Part shown: piece after piece, positions 1-7,522 of the stretch
Layout of the letters: each line of letters starts with the position of its first letter
Position numbering within the stretch: position 1 is the stretch's first letter
Assembly (NCBI RefSeq): GCF_900116765.1
Contig: NZ_UETC01000005.1
Coordinates: forward strand, 124,001 to 188,000
Source: Jannaschia seohaensis
GTDB lineage: Bacteria; Pseudomonadota; Alphaproteobacteria; Rhodobacterales; Rhodobacteraceae
Length of the DNA stretch: 64,000 nucleotides
Reading direction: 5' to 3'
The notes under the pieces: generated by a model
Databases searched by the model: none
What the model was told of the DNA's origin: nothing
The model's input: only the letters and a program-made list of their open reading frames with translations
Position numbers and translations under genes: made by a program

Positions 1-112
1 GCAGCGTCGCCGCCGAATAGACATAGACCGGCGTGCCGACCTGCGCGGCGATCTCGGTCAGGGGGACGTCCTCGGCGTGGAGTATGCCGTCGCGATACAG
101 GAAATGGTCCAT
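1..112 (-). CDS. lysA: Diaminopimelate decarboxylase, N-terminal fragment (runs off the window)
   Basis: Only the first 37 codons are present. The start is an ATG at 112-110, and the gene continues beyond base 1. The visible residues begin MDHFLYRDGILHAEDVPL and continue to a GTPVYVYSAATL stretch. This matches the N-terminus of PLP-dependent diaminopimelate decarboxylases, where a conserved 'YGTPxYVYS' follows a short 'F..r.g.L.aE.v.l..iA' segment. The enzyme removes CO2 from meso-diaminopimelate to give lysine. The start codon shares one base with the stop of the upstream DUF2834 gene (TGATG), so the two are probably co-transcribed. The PLP lysine and the rest of the protein cannot be checked here. 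Confidence 0.85.
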   Translation of the reverse strand, partial: MDHFLYRDGILHAEDVPLTEIAAQVGTPVYVYSAATL

Positions 113-420
113 CAGGCGCGCCTCAGCAGAAGATAGAGCGGCAGGCCCAGCGACACGCCGATCATGTAGGTTGCGGGGATGGCCAGCAGGCCGAGCCAGT
201 TGCGGGTGCGCACCGTCTCCCAGACGATCCAGATCGTCAGCGTGACCGCCGCGACCGTCAGATCCCAGACGAGGCCCGACGCCGCGTCGTTGACATGCCA
301 AGCGTCGAGCATGGCGCCCAGATCCCAGTCATTCGCCGAGAGCCAGGGCAGGAAGTAGCGGAACGGCAGGACCACGCCCAAGACGCAGAGCACGATCATC
401 ACGATGCGGAACGGGGTCAT
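112..420 (-). CDS. DUF2834-like small membrane protein
   Basis: This 102-residue protein is almost entirely hydrophobic, with about four predicted membrane segments: residues 5-25, about 46-63, about 65-82 (IWIVWETV at the end) and 78-98 (LLAIPATYMIGVSLGLPLYLLL). The PFRYFLPWL segment after the first helix and the overall layout match the DUF2834 family of short integral membrane proteins. No function is known for the family. Its stop overlaps the lysA start by one base, so it heads a lysA transcript. The 175-bp gap to the divergent alcohol dehydrogenase gene must hold both promoters. Confidence 0.75.
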   Translation of the reverse strand: MTPFRIVMIVLCVLGVVLPFRYFLPWLSANDWDLGAMLDAWHVNDAASGLVWDLTVAAVTLTIWIVWETVRTRNWLGLLAIPATYMIGVSLGLPLYLLLRRA

Positions 421-595
421 TCTGGCGCCTCTCGACTGGTCCGGCCCCGCTTATCTGAGCCCGCGCCCCGGGGGAACCCGGGGACGGGACCGCGCGCGGC
501 CTCGGGGGCGGCGTTTCCCGTGTAACTGCGTCGCTTCCGGCGTTGCGGCCCAGGCATGGTCGCGTAACGTCGCGGGGGACGGATGGGAGAATGGA

Positions 596-1669
596 ATGAG
601 AGAGATACGGGCAGCAGTCTGCCGCAGCTTCGGCGCGCCCCTGGAAATCGAGACCCTGCGCCTGGCCGATCCCGGCCCAGGAGAAGTGCAGGTCGATATC
701 GAGGCCGTGGCGATCTGTCACTCCGACATCACCTATGCCGATGGCGGCTTTGGCGGCGATCTGCCGGCGGTCTACGGCCATGAGGCGGTGGGCCGGGTGG
801 CGGCGCTGGGCGAGGGCGTGACCGGGCTGGGGGTCGGCTCGCGCGTGCTGGTGACGCTGATCCGCGCCTGCGGCGACTGTCCCGCCTGCGCGGGCGGGCG
901 CGCGACCCAATGCGCCACGCCCGGGGCCACGGCGCCGCTGACCACGCGCGAGGGCGACACCGTGCTGGCGGCGATGAATTGCGGCGCCTTCGCCGAGGCG
1001 GTGACGGTCGATGCCAGCCAGCTGGCGCCGCTTGGCGACGAGATCGCGCCAGAGGCGGCCTGCATCCTCTCCTGCGGCGTGGTGACGGGGCTGGGCGCGG
1101 CGGTGAACACGGCCAAGGTGCGCCCCGGCGACTGGTGCGTCGTGATCGGCGCAGGCGGCGTGGGGCTGAACACCATCCAGGGCGCACGGCTGGCGGGGGC
1201 GGCGCGGATCGTCGCGGTCGATGTCAGCGAAGAAAAGCTCGACTCGGCGCGCGCGTTCGGCGCGACGGACGGGGTTCTCGCTGGCGAGGATGGACATAGC
1301 GCGATGATGCGGATCGGGCGGCTCGCCGACCACGTCTTCGTCACCGTCGGCGCCAAGCCGGTGATCGACCGGGCGCTCGACTGGTGCGCGCCGCACGGCA
1401 CGGCCTATCTGGTCGGCATGCCCCATGTCGGCACGGTCGGGCATTTCGATCCGGTGAACGCTGCCTATTATGGCCAGGGCCTGCGCGGCACGCGGATGGG
1501 AGACGTCGTGCTGCGCCGCGACGTGCCATGGCTTCTGGACCTGCACGCGCAGGGGCGGCTGAAGTTGGAAGAGCTGGTCTCGGGCACCTATCCCCTGGAG
1601 GCGATCAACGAGGCGATGGCGGCGACCCGCGCGGGGCAGGGACGGCGCAACGTCGTGGTGATGGCGTGA
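596..1669 (+). CDS. Zinc-dependent alcohol dehydrogenase (MDR superfamily, class III-like)
   Basis: This is a 357-residue medium-chain dehydrogenase. The catalytic zinc ligands appear as C41 (AICHSD) and H62/E63 (GHE). The four structural-zinc cysteines are C92, C95, C98 and C106 (ACGDCPAC...TQC). A Rossmann signature GAGGVG lies near residue 176. The fold and spacing resemble class III and arylalcohol-type dehydrogenases, which oxidise an alcohol to an aldehyde with NAD(P)+. The substrate cannot be told. I chose the ATG at 596 because MREIRAAVCRSF aligns with family N-termini and upstream in-frame residues look non-coding. The stop overlaps the next gene's GTG start (GTGA), so the dehydrogenase and the enolase-type enzyme are probably translated together and may act in one catabolic route. 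Confidence 0.85.
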   Translation: MREIRAAVCRSFGAPLEIETLRLADPGPGEVQVDIEAVAICHSDITYADGGFGGDLPAVYGHEAVGRVAALGEGVTGLGVGSRVLVTLIRACGDCPACAGGRATQCATPGATAPLTTREGDTVLAAMNCGAFAEAVTVDASQLAPLGDEIAPEAACILSCGVVTGLGAAVNTAKVRPGDWCVVIGAGGVGLNTIQGARLAGAARIVAVDVSEEKLDSARAFGATDGVLAGEDGHSAMMRIGRLADHVFVTVGAKPVIDRALDWCAPHGTAYLVGMPHVGTVGHFDPVNAAYYGQGLRGTRMGDVVLRRDVPWLLDLHAQGRLKLEELVSGTYPLEAINEAMAATRAGQGRRNVVVMA

Positions 1670-2883
1670 GGCTGGCCGATCTGGAGATCTTCGTCGTCGC
1701 GCCGCCCGCGCCGGGCTGGGGCGGGCGCTATTGGATCCTGCCCAAGCTGACGACGGCTTGCGGGATCGTCGGCTATGGCGAGTGCTACGCCTCGGCCGTT
1801 GGTCCCGAGGCGATGCGCGCCGTCATCGCCGATGTTTTCGCCCGCCACATGGAGGGCGAAAACCCGGAGAATATCGAGCTGATGGCCCGCCGGGTCTGGG
1901 GCTCGGGCTTCACCGGGCGGCCCGATCCGACCGTCTGGGGCGCCTTCGCGGGGCTGGAAATCGCCTGCTGGGACATCCTCGGCAAAGCGCGGGACCGGCC
2001 TGTCTGGGCGCTTTTGGGCGGGCGGGTGAACGACCGGCTGCGCGCCTATACCTATCTCTATCCGGAGGGGGGCGCAGGCGATGAATTCTGGACATCCCCC
2101 GAGATGCAGGCCCAGATCGCCGCCCGGCGCGCGGCCGAGGGGTGGACGGCGCTGAAATTCGACCCGGCCGGTCCGTATACCATCTTCGGCGGCCACCAGC
2201 CGGGGCGGCGGGACATCGCGCTCTCCGTCGCCATGTGCGCCGCGATCCGCGAGGCGGTGGGCGACCGGGCCGATCTCCTTTTCGGCACCCATGGGCAATT
2301 CACCCCCTCCGGCGCGATCCGGCTGGGCCGCGCGCTGGAGCCCTTCGACCCGCTTTGGTTCGAGGAGCCGGTGCCGCCCGACGACCCCCATGCCATCGCG
2401 GAGGTGGCGCGCGCCGTCCGCATCCCCGTGGCGACAGGCGAACGCCTCTGCGGCGTCTCCGAGTTCGCGCAGCTTCTGAGGCTCGGCGGCGCGTCGATCT
2501 GCCAGCCCGCGCTCGGGCGGCTGGGCGGCCTCTGGGAGGGGCGCAAGCTGGCCGCGCTGGCACAGACCTTCGGCGCGCAGATGGCGCCTCATCTCTATTG
2601 CGGGCCGGTCGAGTTCGCGGCCTCGGTCGCACTGGGCGCGGCGATCCCGAACCTGCTGCTGGTCGAGGCGATCGAGTCGCCCTTCCACCACGCGCTGGCC
2701 TCGGGGCCGCGGGTCGAGGGCGGCTTCGTCACGCCGTCCGACGCGCCGGGGCTGGGGATCTCCTTCGACGAGGATCTGGCGCGGGCGCATGCCTATACGG
2801 GTGATCGGCTGCATCTGGAGATGTCGCAGGCGCCCTGCGACTACGCACGGGGCAACGCCTTCACGGGCGGGGCGTCCGACTGA
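1666..2883 (+). CDS. Mandelate racemase / muconate-lactonizing (enolase superfamily) protein
   Basis: This 405-residue enzyme uses a GTG start that overlaps the dehydrogenase stop by 4 nt. Enolase-superfamily landmarks are present: K164 in ALKFD, two acidic metal-ligand positions at E233/E234 (WFEEP) and E259 (TGERL), and H309 (APHLYCGP). The position of the first metal ligand reads GTHG (207-210) rather than an Asp, and the usual Asp of the His-Asp dyad is replaced in QPALGRLGG (A282). I recall a subgroup of annotated 'mandelate racemase' proteins sharing GTHGQFT and QPALGR, so this is probably a subfamily trait and not damage. Acid-sugar dehydratase activity is the usual guess, but the substrate is unknown. 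Its 3' end overlaps the convergent DUF4260 gene. Confidence 0.8.
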   Translation: MRLADLEIFVVAPPAPGWGGRYWILPKLTTACGIVGYGECYASAVGPEAMRAVIADVFARHMEGENPENIELMARRVWGSGFTGRPDPTVWGAFAGLEIACWDILGKARDRPVWALLGGRVNDRLRAYTYLYPEGGAGDEFWTSPEMQAQIAARRAAEGWTALKFDPAGPYTIFGGHQPGRRDIALSVAMCAAIREAVGDRADLLFGTHGQFTPSGAIRLGRALEPFDPLWFEEPVPPDDPHAIAEVARAVRIPVATGERLCGVSEFAQLLRLGGASICQPALGRLGGLWEGRKLAALAQTFGAQMAPHLYCGPVEFAASVALGAAIPNLLLVEAIESPFHHALASGPRVEGGFVTPSDAPGLGISFDEDLARAHAYTGDRLHLEMSQAPCDYARGNAFTGGASD

Positions 2884-3248
2884 GCGAGATGGGTGGCGCG
2901 GAAGCCCTGCGGGTACTTCAACCCGTAGCCGGCCGTTCGGTCGATGCCGATATGCGTGCCCCAGATGTAGGCGAGGGCGAGGGCCAGGTCGATCTGCGAC
3001 CAGAGCCCGATCGCCGCGAGGAGGACCGGGCCGAGATAAGTATGCGCGGCGTTGTAGAGGCGGGCGCCGGGGCCCGGACCACCTAGATAGCCGATCATGG
3101 CGACGTCCGGCAGCAGCAGGCAGGCAGCGAAGAGCCACCAGGGCGCGTCGGAGGTCGCATAGATCGCGACGGAGAGGGCGGCGACCGCCGCGCCCTCCAG
3201 CCGGAGGAGACGCGCGGGGGTGCCGGTGACGGCGGGACTGCTGTGCAT
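2841..3248 (-). CDS. DUF4260 family membrane protein
   Basis: This 135-residue protein matches the DUF4260 family: a short N-terminus, about three to four hydrophobic helices (residues about 18-32, 36-54, 70-84, 86-96), and the conserved end IWGTHIGIDRTAGYGLKYP. The family has no established function. The gene faces away from the LysR regulator that starts about 95 bp upstream on the other strand, a layout in which the regulator commonly controls its divergent neighbour. That regulatory link is inference. The last 43 bases overlap the 3' end of the enolase-superfamily gene on the opposite strand. Confidence 0.8.
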   Translation of the reverse strand: MHSSPAVTGTPARLLRLEGAAVAALSVAIYATSDAPWWLFAACLLLPDVAMIGYLGGPGPGARLYNAAHTYLGPVLLAAIGLWSQIDLALALAYIWGTHIGIDRTAGYGLKYPQGFRATHLAQSDAPPVKALPRA

Positions 3249-3342
3249 GGGGAAGCTCCTGCGAGGTGGGTCGCCCCCGATATCTCCGCCAGCGCGCCTG
3301 GAAGGAATTGTTCATCTTGCGCTATCCGCCTATCAAGAAGTG

Positions 3343-4218
3343 ATGAGCGGTACGCTGCCTTCCTTGGACGCCATCGTCGCGTTCCTAGCCGTGCTGGAGG
3401 AGGGTAGCCTTTCGGCTGCGGCGCGTCGACTGGGGCGCGCCCAGCCGACGGTGCGGCGACAGATCGAGGGACTGGAGGCGGAGATGGGAGTCGCGCTCTT
3501 CACCCGCGCCGCCAACGGGTTGGCCCCGACCGAGACGGCACGGGCACTGCTGCCGCGGGCGCGTGCCCTGCGCGCCCAGGGCCACGCGTTCCACCGCGCC
3601 GGGACCGAGGATCGCGACGCGCTGTCGGGCCCTGTCCGCATCACCGCGAGTCGGATCGTCGCCACCTATCTTCTGCCCGGAATCCTTGCGCCGCTTTTGG
3701 CAGAGGCGCCCGGAATCGGCCTGGAGCTGGCCGCGACCGACCGGGTCGAGAGCGTGTTGCGGCGGGAGGCGGACATCGCGGTCCGGCTCCTTTCCCCGCC
3801 CCGCCAGGCGGCGGTGGTGCTGCGCAAGGTGGCGCCGCTGCGCCTGCGGCTGCATGCCGCTCCGAGCCTCGCGGGGAGTCTCGATCCCGAGGCCCCGCTG
3901 GCGCACCTGCTGGCCACCGCACCCTTCGTCTGGGAAGATCGGAATGACGGGATGGCTCGGGCGCTCTCAGCCCGCGGCTTGGCGCCGCCCCGGCGGATCG
4001 TGCTGCGCACCGACGATCCCGTCGCGCAGCTCGCTCATGTCGCTGCCGGGTTCGGGATCGGCGTCTGTCAGGAGCGGATCGCCCCGGCGCTCGGTCTCCG
4101 CCCGCTGGCACCGGACTGGGCGGAGGACATGCCCGCCTGGATCGCGATGCACGAGGACCAGCGTCAAGTCCGACGGGTCCGGGTCGTATTCGACGCGCTG
4201 GTGGCGGCCTTGGGTTGA
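3343..4218 (+). CDS. LysR-family transcriptional regulator
   Basis: This 291-residue LysR-type regulator starts MSGTLPSLDAIVAFLAVLEE. Residues about 8-65 form the winged helix-turn-helix (GSLSAAARRLGRAQPTVRRQIEGLE), and residues about 90-290 form a type-2 periplasmic-binding-like effector domain (VRITASRIVATYLLPGIL...). I chose the ATG at 3343, because the longer open frame upstream (from 3220) overlaps the divergent gene and lacks a conserved N-terminus. It is divergent from the DUF4260 gene across a 94-bp gap, where its own and the target promoter should sit. No clear T-N11-A operator could be fixed by eye. The effector is unknown. Confidence 0.85.
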   Translation: MSGTLPSLDAIVAFLAVLEEGSLSAAARRLGRAQPTVRRQIEGLEAEMGVALFTRAANGLAPTETARALLPRARALRAQGHAFHRAGTEDRDALSGPVRITASRIVATYLLPGILAPLLAEAPGIGLELAATDRVESVLRREADIAVRLLSPPRQAAVVLRKVAPLRLRLHAAPSLAGSLDPEAPLAHLLATAPFVWEDRNDGMARALSARGLAPPRRIVLRTDDPVAQLAHVAAGFGIGVCQERIAPALGLRPLAPDWAEDMPAWIAMHEDQRQVRRVRVVFDALVAALG

Positions 4219-4223
4219 AGCGG

Positions 4224-5663
4224 TCAGGCCGTTTCGGCCATCCGCTCCTCGAAGGACATCTCGATGAAGCTGGGCACGTGGTCGCCCAGGCCGACGACCC
4301 GGGGGCCGCGGTCGTCACGGTCGCGGCCTCGGCCTCCGCGGCGGGGGCGGCGGTCGGCTTCGCGGCTCGGGGCCTGCTCCTCGGCCTGGGGCGGCGCCTC
4401 GACCGGGGTCTCCTCGGCGGGCTTCGCCTTGGAGCGGCTGCGGCTGCGGGATTTGCGGGGCTTGTCCTCGGCCTCGGCTTCGGGCGCGGCCTCGTCGGCC
4501 TTGCCGCCCGGGGCCTGCCATGGGTTCTCGCCGCGGGGGATCGGCTTTTCGATCAGGCGCTCGATCGCGTCGAGATATTTCTCGTCCGACGGCGTGTAGA
4601 GCGTATAGGCCGTGCCCAGCTTGCCCGCGCGGCCCGTGCGGCCAATGCGGTGGACATAGTCCTCGGCATGGGAGGGCACGTCGAAGTTGAACACGTGGCT
4701 CACATTCGGAATGTCGAGCCCGCGCGCCGCCACATCGGAGGCGACCAGGAACCGCAAGGAGCCGTCGCGGAACGCGTCCAGCGTGCGCGTGCGCTGCGAC
4801 TGGTCCAGATCGCCATGGATCGGTTCGGCGTTCAGGCCGTGCTTTTTCATCGACTTCGCGACCACATCGACCTCGGTCTTGCGGTTGCAGAAGATGATCG
4901 CGTTGCGGCAGGCCTCGCCGTCCCGCTCGATGATCGAGCGCAGGATCGCGCGCTTGTCCTTGGCGGCGTAGTGCTTGTTCTTCGGCGTATGCTCGATCAG
5001 GATCTGGGTGATCGTGTCAGAGGTCGTGTTCTGCCGCGCCACCTCGATCTTCACGGGGTTCGACAGGAAGGTGTTGGTGATCCGCTCGATCTCCGGCGCC
5101 ATCGTGGCCGAGAAGAACAGGGTCTGGCGGGTGAAGGGTGTCATCTCGAAGATACGCTCGATATCCGGGATGAAGCCCATGTCGAGCATCCGGTCGGCCT
5201 CGTCCACGACCATGATCTCGACACCGGTCAGCAAAAGCTTGCCGCGCTCGAAATGGTCGATCAGGCGGCCCGGCGTGGCGATCAACACGTCGACGCCCCG
5301 GTCGATCAGCTGGTCCTGCTCCTTGAAGGAGACGCCGCCGATCAGCAGGGCCTTCTTGAGGCGCGAGCCCTTGGCGTATTGGTCGAAATTCTCGGCAACC
5401 TGGGCGGCCAGTTCGCGCGTCGGCGCGAGCACCAGCGAACGCGGCATCCGCGCCCGGGCGCGGCCCTTGCCGAGCCGCGTGATCATCGGCAGCGTGAATG
5501 CCGCCGTCTTGCCGGTGCCGGTCTGGGCGATGCCCAGCACGTCGCGGCCCTCCAACGCCGGGCGGATCGCGCCCTCCTGGATCGGGGTGGGGGTGGTGTA
5601 GCCGGTGGCCTCGATGGCCTTCAGAACCTTCGGATCGAGGTTCAGATCGGAAAAGCTGGTCAT
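4224..5663 (-). CDS. rhlE: DEAD-box ATP-dependent RNA helicase, RhlE type
   Basis: This 479-residue helicase begins MTSFSDLNLDPKVLKAIEAT. Motifs appear in order: Q motif (GYTTPTPIQ), motif I AQTGTGKT, PTRELA, TPGR, DEAD, SAT, then in the second RecA domain ARGLDIPNVSHV and HRIGRTGRAG. The last about 100 residues are a charged tail of Arg, Lys, Glu and Pro, as in RhlE-like enzymes that act in ribosome assembly and RNA turnover. The start is the ATG at 5663, whose upstream frame adds only ten unlikely residues. The gene stands alone, convergent with the LysR gene (stops 5 nt apart). RhlE subgroup assignment rests on length and tail type, so the exact paralogue is less certain than the helicase call. 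Confidence 0.9.
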   Translation of the reverse strand: MTSFSDLNLDPKVLKAIEATGYTTPTPIQEGAIRPALEGRDVLGIAQTGTGKTAAFTLPMITRLGKGRARARMPRSLVLAPTRELAAQVAENFDQYAKGSRLKKALLIGGVSFKEQDQLIDRGVDVLIATPGRLIDHFERGKLLLTGVEIMVVDEADRMLDMGFIPDIERIFEMTPFTRQTLFFSATMAPEIERITNTFLSNPVKIEVARQNTTSDTITQILIEHTPKNKHYAAKDKRAILRSIIERDGEACRNAIIFCNRKTEVDVVAKSMKKHGLNAEPIHGDLDQSQRTRTLDAFRDGSLRFLVASDVAARGLDIPNVSHVFNFDVPSHAEDYVHRIGRTGRAGKLGTAYTLYTPSDEKYLDAIERLIEKPIPRGENPWQAPGGKADEAAPEAEAEDKPRKSRSRSRSKAKPAEETPVEAPPQAEEQAPSREADRRPRRGGRGRDRDDRGPRVVGLGDHVPSFIEMSFEERMAETA

Positions 5664-5889
5664 GTGCGTCCTGTCTGGAGAGCGGGGCCGCATTGCCCCG
5701 ACGCTCGGGTGGCGGAACGCGTTAGAACCCAGCGCTCCTCGGAATCCTCTGCCTGCACGATCATTGCGCGCGGGCTTCGCGTATCAAACACCTCGCGCCC
5801 GGTCAATCGCAGGGACCTGCGCGGGCATTATCTGGCGCTTATCGGGTTATGTCGTGTCTCCAAGGTCAGTCTTCAAGAGGGGTGACGAT

Positions 5890-6230
5890 ATGCCGAAAAG
5901 AAACGGACGCGCCCTTTGGGAAGACGGGTTGAAGGAGTGCACGGGGACTGTCTCGATGGGATCCGGCATGCTGGACGCACAGCCCTGCGGCTTCAACACC
6001 CGGTTCGAGGAGACGCCAGGCACCAATCCCGAGGAGTTGGTCGCGGCCGCCCCTGCCGCCTGCTTTTCGATGGCGGCTTCGCGGTGACCGTCTCGCATCT
6101 GACCGTGTCGGTCTCGGTGCCCGGGGCGGAGGTGGATGCGGTGCGTGCGACCTGTGAGACGGCCAAGACGAATTGCCCGATTTCCAAGCTGTTGACGACC
6201 GAAATCACGATGGATGTGACGGTGGCCTGA
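5890..6230 (+). pseudogene. OsmC/Ohr-family peroxiredoxin, broken by an internal deletion
   Basis: The first 65 codons read as an OsmC-family N-terminus (MPKRNGRALWEDG..., GTNPEELVAAAP, AACFSMA) but stop at a TGA at 6085-6087. From about 6070 another frame continues the family: DGGFAVTVSHLTVSVSVPG, then KTNCPISKLL to a stop at 6230. Intact OsmC proteins carry roughly 30 more residues between the FSMA and GGFAV blocks, so a segment is missing and the frame is shifted. The junction carries GATGGCG, which can encode both the SMA and the DGG sides, as expected from a deletion between short repeats. Both redox cysteines of the family survive, one in each half. The product is unlikely to fold. A strong upstream start context (GAGGGGTGACGATATG) remains. 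Confidence 0.8.
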
Positions 6231-6837
6231 CTGCCTTCGGGTGGGTCGCTGGCCCATAGCCCGCCGCAAGCACGGCGCGCGTCACCGGGTTCGTCAGAAT
6301 CGTGACGTCATCGGGCGGCAGGCTTTCCGGCGGCCCGTACCCCTCCGGCGCGTAGGGCAGGGCGCCCTGGTGCGTCACCAGATAGGGACGGCCGTCCGAG
6401 GCGAAAAAGCTGCCCTCGGGGAGGTCCTTCGCCGCGCCGGTCTCGTGCCGCAATCGGCGCGCGCCGGGCAAAGCCCGCGCCGCGTGTAGTCGGTCGTCCA
6501 TGACCTGCGCCCCCTCCCGCGCGCCGAACGCCGTGGCCCACGCGGCACACCATGCGTCATAGTCCGCGCGCCTGCATTCGGCGCAGGGACGGTGTCCCGC
6601 GGCCAGCGCCACGGCCTCGTCCAGAAAGAACAGTTCGGTGTAGCGGCCCGGCGCGAGGATCGCGCGGCGCCTGCCTTTGAAGGAGAGCACGCAGCACACC
6701 CAGTTCTTGCCCACCCACCGCCGATTACCGATCGTGCCGCCGGCGTCGTGCAGCATGCCGCGATTTCCCATCATGGTCCCGCGCGCCTTCGTGGCCAGGA
6801 ACGTCCCGTCGGGCTGGACGCGGTTCGGATGAGGCAT
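6205..6837 (-). CDS. Conserved hypothetical protein with a CxxC motif
   Basis: This 210-residue protein starts MPHPNRVQPDGTFLATKARG. It is soluble, with no signal peptide. Its most distinctive segment is AGHRPCAECRRADYDAW, a CxxC pair in a His/Arg-rich setting that could bind metal. A block near the start, GTMMGNRGMLHD, and a YLVTHQGALPYAPEGYG block look conserved-like. I recognise this as a recurring unannotated protein of Alphaproteobacteria but cannot name a function. Its start shares one base with the stop of the upstream 118-aa gene (TGATG), so they form an operon. Its 3' end overlaps the dead osmC by 26 bases. Confidence 0.65.
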   Translation of the reverse strand: MPHPNRVQPDGTFLATKARGTMMGNRGMLHDAGGTIGNRRWVGKNWVCCVLSFKGRRRAILAPGRYTELFFLDEAVALAAGHRPCAECRRADYDAWCAAWATAFGAREGAQVMDDRLHAARALPGARRLRHETGAAKDLPEGSFFASDGRPYLVTHQGALPYAPEGYGPPESLPPDDVTILTNPVTRAVLAAGYGPATHPKAVRPPSHPS

Positions 6838-7193
6838 CAGCCGCCGGTGTCGAGCCGGGCCGCGAGGGCGGGATCGTCCTCCGCTGCCGCCTCGATGCGG
6901 GCGGCCCAACCCGGACGCGCGCCAAGCTCAGACAGCGGGTCGGCGAGGCGCCCGCCCTCATCCAGCGGCAGCCCGGCGCGGAGCGCGGCGAAGGCGAGTT
7001 CCGGATCCTCCGCGATCAGCGCGTCCATGACGGCGCCGGTCCAGGCATCGGGCGTCTCGGTCTGCGGTTCCTCGGTCGCGAGATACGCGACATAGCGCGC
7101 GGCGAAGCGGTCCAGCGGCAGGTCGCCGGGGGGCAGGGCGTCGGTGTCCTCGGGCAGGCCAATAGCGCGGGCGACGGTGGCGCGGGGGATCAT
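6837..7193 (-). CDS. Small acidic hypothetical protein (possibly DUF6869-like)
   Basis: This 118-residue acidic protein starts MIPRATVARAIGLPEDTDAL. It is helical and soluble, with paired segments such as ALIAEDPELAFAALRAGL and AAEDDPALAARL. The 'aedPElal..lr' style resembles DUF6869-type small proteins, but I hold that only loosely. The ATG at 7193 is preceded by a weak ribosome-binding site. It overlaps by one base with the downstream CxxC gene, so the pair is translationally coupled. No function is proposed. Confidence 0.5.
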   Translation of the reverse strand: MIPRATVARAIGLPEDTDALPPGDLPLDRFAARYVAYLATEEPQTETPDAWTGAVMDALIAEDPELAFAALRAGLPLDEGGRLADPLSELGARPGWAARIEAAAEDDPALAARLDTGG

Positions 7194-7222
7194 GGGCGGG
7201 GTCTGTCGGTCAAGGGGCAGGG

Positions 7223-7426
7223 TCAGTCGAGGGTGAACCGATAGGCGTATCTTCGCAAGGCCAGCGCGGGCACCGCGCGGGCGGCCGCTTCCACCGGGGG
7301 GTGAGGATCCGCTCCGATCGGATAGCTGCGCACAGCGATCCCTTCCTCTTCCGGCAGGTCGGCCATGTATCCCAGGATCCGAGCCACCGCCTCCGGCCGG
7401 GTCGTGCCCGCCTTCAACTCCACCAC
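7223..7426 (-). pseudogene. Remnant of a NucS/DUF91-like endonuclease C-terminal domain
   Basis: The 67 readable residues carry VVELKAGTTRPEAVARILGYM and end in ALRRYAYRFTLD. This is the pattern of the PD-(D/E)XK-like nuclease half of DUF91/NucS-type proteins (a ...VVVELK... core, then QILGYM, then a final hydrophobic strand). The frame stays open upstream to about 7522 but has no ATG, and its residues there (KSLHPLGFHPPGGRTAGG) do not look like the preceding part of the domain, which would normally supply a catalytic Asp. So this is most likely a 5'-truncated relic lying between prfC and the 118-aa gene. A short GTG-initiated protein remains possible. The family assignment is by motif only. 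Confidence 0.5.
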
Positions 7427-7522
7427 GACAAGGGGGCCGCCCGCCGTGCGCCCTCCGGGCGGATGAAAGCCGAGAGGGTGGAGGGACTTGGTTAATTTCC
7501 GGTTTACGCCAAGGCCCGCGCC

